A DNA stretch of 64,000 nt from Candidatus Jordarchaeales archaeon (GTDB lineage Archaea; Asgardarchaeota; Jordiarchaeia; Jordiarchaeales; Freyrarchaeaceae). Made by a program: the position numbers and the translations under genes. The notes beneath the pieces were generated by a model. It did not search any database and was not told the origin of the DNA. It saw only the letters and a program-made list of their open reading frames with translations. This document shows positions 59,094 through 64,000 of this stretch, in pieces (position 1 is the first letter of the stretch; each line of letters opens with the position of its first letter). The stretch lies in the NCBI GenBank assembly GCA_038889235.1, contig JAWAHN010000001.1, positions 248,001 to 312,000 on the forward strand, written 5' to 3'.

Positions 59094-60251
59094 ATGAAGA
59101 AAGGGAAAAGCCTAATGGCAACAGGCATCCTAACAGTACTAATCCTAGCAACACTATTAACAGCAACACTAGCAACCCCAATACTAGCAGCCACGAACCA
59201 GCCAACAACAAGCAAGATGTCCATATCAGACGATCTAAAAAAGATACTAGACGAGATACTAAACGAGATACAGCAAGGAAAAATAGTCACCAGTTATCTA
59301 TCAATGAAGTTCGCCGAACGATGTGACGAAACGCTCAATGTCCTTCCAAAATGGAATATAACACCGCGAAACCTAGGCTTCGAATTCAGTATAAATCTGG
59401 CACATATAATAGAGTTCAACTACAGTGACAACGACAAAAGCCTGAGCAGCAACGACACAATACTAAGAAAGATAGAACTTGAGAAAATAAACTGGGGGAT
59501 AATATATGATGTAAAAGAAATAGAAAATAGGGTCATTGTTACTCTAACAGGAACATATAATGAAAGCGGCCAAAAAATCCTTTGTTTAACAGTAAGGATT
59601 TATGTTTATCTTAAGGACACTAATGTTACAGGTCCCAAATATTGGGCTGTGGTTCCAGGATTAAGGGCTGTTAAAATAGACATAGTAATCAACAAGTATG
59701 AGTGGGTGGATGGCAGCGGTGCGAGCAAGTTAGCTTTGGTTATGGTTTTGAAGTGTCACCAGTTTGAGAAAGAATACGAGTACAGATACAGGTTAGCGAA
59801 TGGTACAACTTTCAGCGATGAAGACGCAATGTCCGGGTTTATCTTTCGGGCAGATAGGGACGAGGATGAAAGTGGTGAGGATGAAAGTGAGATAGGGCTT
59901 GTCAGGGCTACGAACGAACACGAGGTGAGGGCTAGGTTCAGATGGTTCAACTATGCCTTACGCCTTGACACCCAGGAAGAAGTTATCGGTGTGACCTCAT
60001 ACTTTAACGTGACTGGAGACGGAATCGAACTGCAGCTTTGCGTTGACCACTTTGGAAATAGTAGTGTTTCGTTTGACCCGTACTTTGAAGTCTTAAGTGT
60101 GGAGAAAGGGCTCCCTGCTACCGGAACAATTCTGCTGCTTTTGCAGTACCAGTACGCTGTCAGGTCGGGTCAAGTAGTGGCGTTGGCGGGTGCTACTATG
60201 TTACTGGTCGCCGGTGTTGCTGCAGCGCTTTACCTTAGAAAGCGGCACTAG
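59094..60251 (+). CDS. Secreted, membrane-anchored surface protein
   Basis: A 385-aa protein with a signal peptide (GILTVLILATLLTATLATPILA) and a C-terminal TM helix followed by RKRH (VVALAGATMLLVAGVAAALYLRKRH), so it is anchored with the bulk outside. The ectodomain is beta-rich, with several N-x-S/T sites and an acidic DRDEDESGEDESE stretch near residue 265 that could bind Ca2+. The family is not recognised. The 5' half is more AT-rich and uses CTA/ACA/GCA codons more than the 3' half. It starts at ATG 59094. A membrane-bound regulator gene follows 72 nt after it. Confidence 0.7.
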   Translation: MKKGKSLMATGILTVLILATLLTATLATPILAATNQPTTSKMSISDDLKKILDEILNEIQQGKIVTSYLSMKFAERCDETLNVLPKWNITPRNLGFEFSINLAHIIEFNYSDNDKSLSSNDTILRKIELEKINWGIIYDVKEIENRVIVTLTGTYNESGQKILCLTVRIYVYLKDTNVTGPKYWAVVPGLRAVKIDIVINKYEWVDGSGASKLALVMVLKCHQFEKEYEYRYRLANGTTFSDEDAMSGFIFRADRDEDESGEDESEIGLVRATNEHEVRARFRWFNYALRLDTQEEVIGVTSYFNVTGDGIELQLCVDHFGNSSVSFDPYFEVLSVEKGLPATGTILLLLQYQYAVRSGQVVALAGATMLLVAGVAAALYLRKRH

Positions 60252-60323
60252 CTGCCTCTACAGAAACGTATTTCCTCAACTTTTCTTATTTTTTATTTTG
60301 TCAATTTTTGGCGGGTGACTTGT

Positions 60324-61361
60324 TTGCGTGGCCTGAGGGTTGCCGTCTTGATTATTTTTGTTGGGATTATTGTGGCGGCTGTTCTGCCTTGCTGTGATGG
60401 GGTGATGGTTTCTCCAGTTTTAGGACAGGCTGTGGTTGAGGACAAATCCGTGTCGTATGAGTTCGGTGAGGAGAGGATTAGTGTCGTTCTGCTTGATGAG
60501 GGAGAAGCTATATTCAACATATTCCTGCGCGTGATTAATGTTGGTAGCGAAGATATTACGCTTTTGGGTTTTACTATTGAGCTGACCGATTGCTCAAACA
60601 TTTCCGTCACGAATATTTCAGCTCCTCTTTACCCCTGTGAGCCCGAGTATAAAGTTAGACGCTATGACACTGTGATCTATGTTAACACGTCGATTCCACC
60701 GGGAGAGACGGGAGAATTCTTAGTCAGCTTCACCACCAGGCAGGTTGTCTCAAAAATCTTTGGTTATTTTCAGTTCCTGTTTAGTGAGAAGTTCGAGGTG
60801 AACGTTGGAAGGTTTGTTCTTGAAGTTTGGCTCCCACCGGGATGCTTTCTCTATAGTGGCGGGATTGAACCCATAGTGCCTGCGCCTACTGACAACTTTA
60901 CTGACGGGGAAAGGCTTGTTTTCAGGTGGGAGTACGAAAGAATAGAAGCGGGAGACTACGAAACATTTATTATACGTTACCTCCCTGCAGTCGCTGACGA
61001 GCCTAGCCTAATTGCCGTCTTTTTGCCCCTTCAAGTCCACTCCATGTGGGAATGGTGGATTTTAGCTGGAGGCTTGGCTGCTATGGCCGGCGTCACGCTC
61101 GAAGTCTTCATCTCTCGCAGAAAGGGGAGGAGGGTTTCCGAGGTCATTCTCCCACTGCTCAGCGACGCTGAAAGGGAGGTGCTAAAACTGCTTTCCGCTT
61201 CTGGGGGCGTGATGAGCCAGAAGGAAATAGAGAAAAGTACAGGGTTTAGTAAGGCCAAGGTAAGTGTGACTCTCAAATCGCTGGAAAAGAAGGGGTTGGT
61301 TGAAAAGGAGGCGAAAGGGCGGACAAAGATAGTTAGACTCACCAGCAAAGTAAAAGTATAG
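60324..61361 (+). CDS. Membrane-tethered winged-helix regulator with ectodomain
   Basis: A 345-aa one-piece sensor-regulator. An N-terminal signal/TM helix (VAVLIIFVGIIVAAVLP) is followed by a beta-sandwich ectodomain of about 220 residues with several N-glycosylation sites. A TM helix near residue 240 (WWILAGGLAAMAGVTLEVFI) and a cytoplasmic C-terminal winged helix complete it. The wHTH reads LSDAEREVLKLLSASGGVMSQKEIEKSTGFSKAKVSVTLKSLEKKGLVEKEAKGRTKIVRLT, like MarR/DUF7343 domains. TTG 60324 follows GGGTGA; GTG 60315 is an alternative. It is co-directional with the surface protein upstream and may control it. Confidence 0.78.
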   Translation: MRGLRVAVLIIFVGIIVAAVLPCCDGVMVSPVLGQAVVEDKSVSYEFGEERISVVLLDEGEAIFNIFLRVINVGSEDITLLGFTIELTDCSNISVTNISAPLYPCEPEYKVRRYDTVIYVNTSIPPGETGEFLVSFTTRQVVSKIFGYFQFLFSEKFEVNVGRFVLEVWLPPGCFLYSGGIEPIVPAPTDNFTDGERLVFRWEYERIEAGDYETFIIRYLPAVADEPSLIAVFLPLQVHSMWEWWILAGGLAAMAGVTLEVFISRRKGRRVSEVILPLLSDAEREVLKLLSASGGVMSQKEIEKSTGFSKAKVSVTLKSLEKKGLVEKEAKGRTKIVRLTSKVKV

Positions 61362-61523
61362 GTTTGGATCTAAGCTTTGATGCAGCGTTCCAACCGAGCT
61401 TCGCCCTGCGGTTTTAATATGGTTCTCAGGGGGTAAGAGTTTTCGCAACAATCCACCAATAAATTTAAAAGTGTATCTTTGTCGTAGTGTTGACTGCCAA
61501 CCGTTGAGAGGGGGGAGAAAGAT

Positions 61524-62579
61524 TTGGATTTTCTGTTAGCTGTTATCCTGCTAGTGATCGCAGGGTTAGCTGTTGGGTTTGCCAACGGGTTCTTTGGAGT
61601 TGGCGGTTGCTTCCTTATGATACCAGTTATGTACTACATTTTCGTGAGTCTAGGGGTTCCATCGGACTTAGCTATTAAGATGGCTTTTGGAACAAACATG
61701 GCGGTTGTCGTGCCGACAGCGGTCATGGGCGTGTGGACCCACAAAAAGCAGAAAGGAGAGTTCATACACGTCGGCGAGTGGAAGGACCTCATAGCAGGGG
61801 TGACTGTGGGTAGCACTCTAGGTAGCATTGGGGCTTTCTTGGCTCCTGGTGAGCTTCTGAAGTTCCTTTTCGGTCTTTTCTGCCTCATAGGGGCATACAG
61901 GTTCATGACGGCCAGACCGAAGCCCATAGAGGAAATGCCTAGACAGCACAGCACGCTGAAAGCGGCGGTTAGCGGCTTCATCGGCGGAGGAACAGCCCAG
62001 TTCCTGGGGATAGGTGGCGGTTTGGTCTACCTCATAATACTGAACATGGTACTGGACATGCCCATTCATGGAGCTATAGCAATGTCCCTCGCAACGATGA
62101 TCTTCGGCTCAGGAGCCGGGGCAACTGTATTTGCGGTGCTGGGCTCAACCATACCATGGACTGTGGTTTACCTCCCAGATCCACTAAGCACTCTAGTACC
62201 GAGACTAAGTTTCCAATGGACGCTGTCCACACTGAACAGCCTAGTTCCCGGAATTGCAGCACTCTACTGGACGGACGTGATGCTCACGTACTTTAACCCC
62301 GTGCTACACCATGTGTTGAGGATAAGCTCCGTGCTGGGCGTCGCACCAATAATTAACCAGCTTAACCCCTTAAAGATAGCACCCCCGCTATCGGTGGGAT
62401 TCGTTAACCTAGTGGCGTTCGCGGCACTAGCGGCCACCAGCATACCAATGTCGAGGGTGGGAGCACGGGCAGCTCACAGGGTCTCACCGAAGAGGATGGG
62501 CATACTTCTAGCAATGGTTTACGTCTATGTCGGGCTGAAACTAATGGGAGTCTTCTCGCTGCTAGGACTACCAATCTAG
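61524..62579 (+). CDS. TauE/SafE (TSUP) family anion exporter
   Basis: A 351-aa polytopic membrane protein of the sulfite/sulfonate exporter (TauE/SafE) family. It has about eight TM helices in two related halves; GLAVGFANGFFGVGGCFLMIP and AVSGFIGGGTAQFLGIGGGLVYLII are the paired G-x-x-x-x-G-x-GG motifs. The substrate may be sulfite, sulfolactate or another organosulfur or organic anion. TTG 61524 follows GAGAGGGGGGAG. The 160 nt upstream hold no gene; a TTTAAAAGTG near 61464-61473 may be its promoter. Confidence 0.85.
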   Translation: MDFLLAVILLVIAGLAVGFANGFFGVGGCFLMIPVMYYIFVSLGVPSDLAIKMAFGTNMAVVVPTAVMGVWTHKKQKGEFIHVGEWKDLIAGVTVGSTLGSIGAFLAPGELLKFLFGLFCLIGAYRFMTARPKPIEEMPRQHSTLKAAVSGFIGGGTAQFLGIGGGLVYLIILNMVLDMPIHGAIAMSLATMIFGSGAGATVFAVLGSTIPWTVVYLPDPLSTLVPRLSFQWTLSTLNSLVPGIAALYWTDVMLTYFNPVLHHVLRISSVLGVAPIINQLNPLKIAPPLSVGFVNLVAFAALAATSIPMSRVGARAAHRVSPKRMGILLAMVYVYVGLKLMGVFSLLGLPI

Positions 62580-62638
62580 CATCCTTTTTTATTTTGAAGA
62601 TAAACCCGGTCTGTAGAGCGGAGTTTCCTAATTTAAGC

Positions 62639-63480
62639 TTAGTTTATGCTCAAAAAAGGATTGCTGAACAGTTCGTCTACTAGGCGTTTGCACAAGTCGA
62701 GTGTTTCTCTCGCCGGTCTGAGCGCTTCTTCAGCGTCCTCCTACTGAAGATTTTCCGATGACGGTTTAAGTTCTGACTCGTAACCTTACATCACTGGCAC
62801 CTCGCTAGGTCTGACGATATCGCCGAGAGAGGTAGGGATCTTCGATGGGAACCACTCCGGCGTCTTGCTTTCTATCAAGTGGAGAGCGTCTCCGACATCG
62901 TTCCGTTTAGGGGGTTACGGCGAACACCCTCAACATGGCTTTCAGGCTTAGTTCAACGCGTTCCTGGGCGCGCCTCACAGTCATAGCGTAATCCCCATCC
63001 AAGGAAGCATTTCCAGACCCGGAAAAGACACCTCTGAGCTTTCTTCGAGTAGTCTTTGTCCACGGCTTCGATGTTCAAGGCTCTACAACTCCTCTGCTTT
63101 AACATCCGGTTTAAACACCCAGAAGCCGCCCAGACCTCCCTAGCCCCCAGCTCCTCAAGTCTCCTCTTCAGTTTTTCGAGCTCACTCCTCAGGCGCCCCT
63201 TTGTCGTTAGAGTATTCACACGTGCTGGGTAAATGTCGAGCGAGATCAGCGGGTGGGATTTCAGCTCCTCGCTTAACATGTGCTCTTGTATCACGAGGGC
63301 CCACCCATACCTGGAAGTGAAAGCTGAGTACTCCTCGCCTTTTTTTCAGTCTTCCCCTCGCACCGTCCGGGAGCAGGTCCTCTCGAGGCCATGCCGCTGA
63401 CGTGCTGTAAAATTATGAGGCCGTCTATGTCACTTTCTGGGTCACCCTAGCAAGCCAAAAACGGCGCCATTTGACAGGTT
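62639..63480 (-). pseudogene. Decayed nucleotidyltransferase-HEPN gene
   Basis: Reading the minus strand in changing frames gives a degraded protein. GAVFG then GDPESDIDGLIIL near 63440 is a minimal nucleotidyltransferase signature (S-D-x-D). A middle segment EEYSAFTSRYGWALVIQEH to LEELGAREVWAASG follows (63330-63100, still open). Then comes an HEPN-like domain, DYAMTVRRAQERVELSLKAM (near 62990), NDVGDALHLIESKTPEWFPS, and EDAEEALRPARETLDLCKRL to the TAA at 62639-62641. Several frame changes and in-frame stops separate these parts. It is probably the remnant of an MNT-HEPN toxin-antitoxin-like gene or fusion. Confidence 0.6.
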
Positions 63481-63591
63481 TTTAGAGTTCTCCCCTTAAA
63501 AGGGGAACGTATTTTCTTGACTAAGCGTCACTCAGGTGGGGACGCCACGTAAACCACCACTCTACGAGTTAGCGTGGTTTTAAGAGGGGGG

Positions 63592-63999
63592 TTAAAAGTT
63601 AGTTTTCAGCTTGTAATATTTTTCCTTCGTGGCGCACGGTATGCAGAGGCGTCTACCGTTCACGCTTAACGTCAAAGTTTCCATCGTCAGTTCCCCGCAC
63701 TCGTCGCAAGCTACCGAGTTTCTTATTTGGGCTTGTGGGGGGATCTCAACGATCACTCTCTGTATCTTGAATAGATCCTCGTCCCGTATCCTTTCTATCG
63801 CTTCCAAGGCTCCCTTTCTTGCTTCTTTATCTTGGCTGAAGAATCCTTTGTCTGAAAGAGCGCTGAGGAGCTTTTGTCTACCTTCTTGCGTGAGGACCAG
63901 CCTGTAGGCTTCCCCGGTTTTCCTAGAGTAGAACGTTGCAGCCATTTTACCGTACATTTTGACGAAAAGGTTCCCCTTACCTAGTGACGCGCCGACCAC
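63592..63999 (-). CDS. FmdE-like protein, C-terminal part (cut by window edge)
   Basis: The 5' end lies beyond the window; 135 residues are visible. VGASLGKGNLFVKMYGKMAATFYSRKTGEAYRLVL matches the G-x-T-x-GKGN / YGK / F-x-R-K-TG block of FmdE (formylmethanofuran dehydrogenase subunit E family). The C-terminus is a zinc ribbon (CDECGE, then LCIPC). The helical segment between them is the usual linker. It supports an active C1 branch alongside Mer and MetVF. It could be a stand-alone FmdE homologue rather than a dehydrogenase subunit. Confidence 0.72.
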   Translation of the reverse strand: MVGASLGKGNLFVKMYGKMAATFYSRKTGEAYRLVLTQEGRQKLLSALSDKGFFSQDKEARKGALEAIERIRDEDLFKIQRVIVEIPPQAQIRNSVACDECGELTMETLTLSVNGRRLCIPCATKEKYYKLKTNF

Positions 64000-64000
64000 G

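Noticed and set aside
62953-63294. Intact 113-aa minus-strand gene
   Set aside because: It is only the middle piece of a longer decayed NTase-HEPN gene whose flanking parts continue in other frames.
63488-63503. TCCCCTTAAAAGGGGA hairpin
   Set aside because: A short 7-bp stem with a 2-nt loop near the edge of a decayed gene; no supporting context.
1-64000. CRISPR arrays, rRNA, insertion sequences
   Set aside because: No regularly spaced repeats, no ribosomal RNA sequence and no transposase were seen anywhere in the window.

Overview
The window looks like part of a strictly anaerobic, probably thermophilic archaeal chromosome. Archaeal marker genes include an archaeal-type PEP carboxylase, Mer (F420-dependent methylene-H4MPT reductase), the C-terminal part of an FmdE-like protein, a family B DNA polymerase, GH57, an archaeal myo-inositol-phosphate synthase, two ADP-forming acyl-CoA synthetase alpha subunits and MEMO. 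Promoters carry archaeal TATA boxes, and many genes start with TTG or GTG behind GGAGG/GGTG-type ribosome sites. A Thermoproteota (TACK) lineage with a Wood-Ljungdahl type C1 pathway (Bathyarchaeia-like) is my best guess, but the phylum is an inference. I found no rRNA, tRNA, CRISPR array or insertion sequence.

Layout. 0-13 kb: small redox genes (flavodoxin, ferredoxin), GH57 with a Cys-rich small partner, two SDRs, NAD synthetase, a DUF364 protein, PEP carboxylase, TPR, Nudix, MobA and a frameshifted HypD. 13-22 kb: MEMO, acyl-CoA synthetase alpha, a LysA-type decarboxylase, a ferritin-like/VIT transporter, a CinA-like protein and an M28 membrane peptidase. 22-29 kb: a helical protein, a 1318-residue cell-surface protein and a DUF362 protein. 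29-40 kb: DNA polymerase B with a degenerate exonuclease site, a second acyl-CoA synthetase alpha, a methyltransferase, a hexapeptide transferase, VapBC, and a PaaK / tandem-SIS / degenerate-HAD operon. 40-49 kb: an epimerase, LeuD-like, OsmC, nitroreductase, acylphosphatase, DUF47, MetF-MetV, UbiA and inositol-phosphate synthase. 49-56 kb: mer diverging from hdrA(-mvhD) / polyferredoxin / hdrC / hdrB. 56-64 kb: decayed genes (a RimK-type ATP-grasp and an NTase-HEPN), VapBC, a candidate structured RNA, a surface protein beside a membrane-tethered winged-helix regulator, a TauE/SafE transporter and a partial FmdE-like gene.

How it fits together. The C1 and electron-transfer genes are the metabolic core. 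FmdE-like, Mer and MetVF belong to formyl-to-methyl reduction. HdrABC with an MvhD extension and an eight-cluster polyferredoxin would couple that chemistry to ferredoxin or hydrogenase electrons, and HypD implies a NiFe hydrogenase elsewhere. PEP carboxylase and ADP-forming acyl-CoA synthetases would link acetyl-CoA to anaplerosis and to ATP formation. The least ordinary items are a perfect 17-bp palindrome between the divergent mer and hdrA promoters, the co-occurrence of Mer and MetVF, the exonuclease-dead polymerase, two candidate structured RNAs, and several genes broken mainly by single-base shifts.
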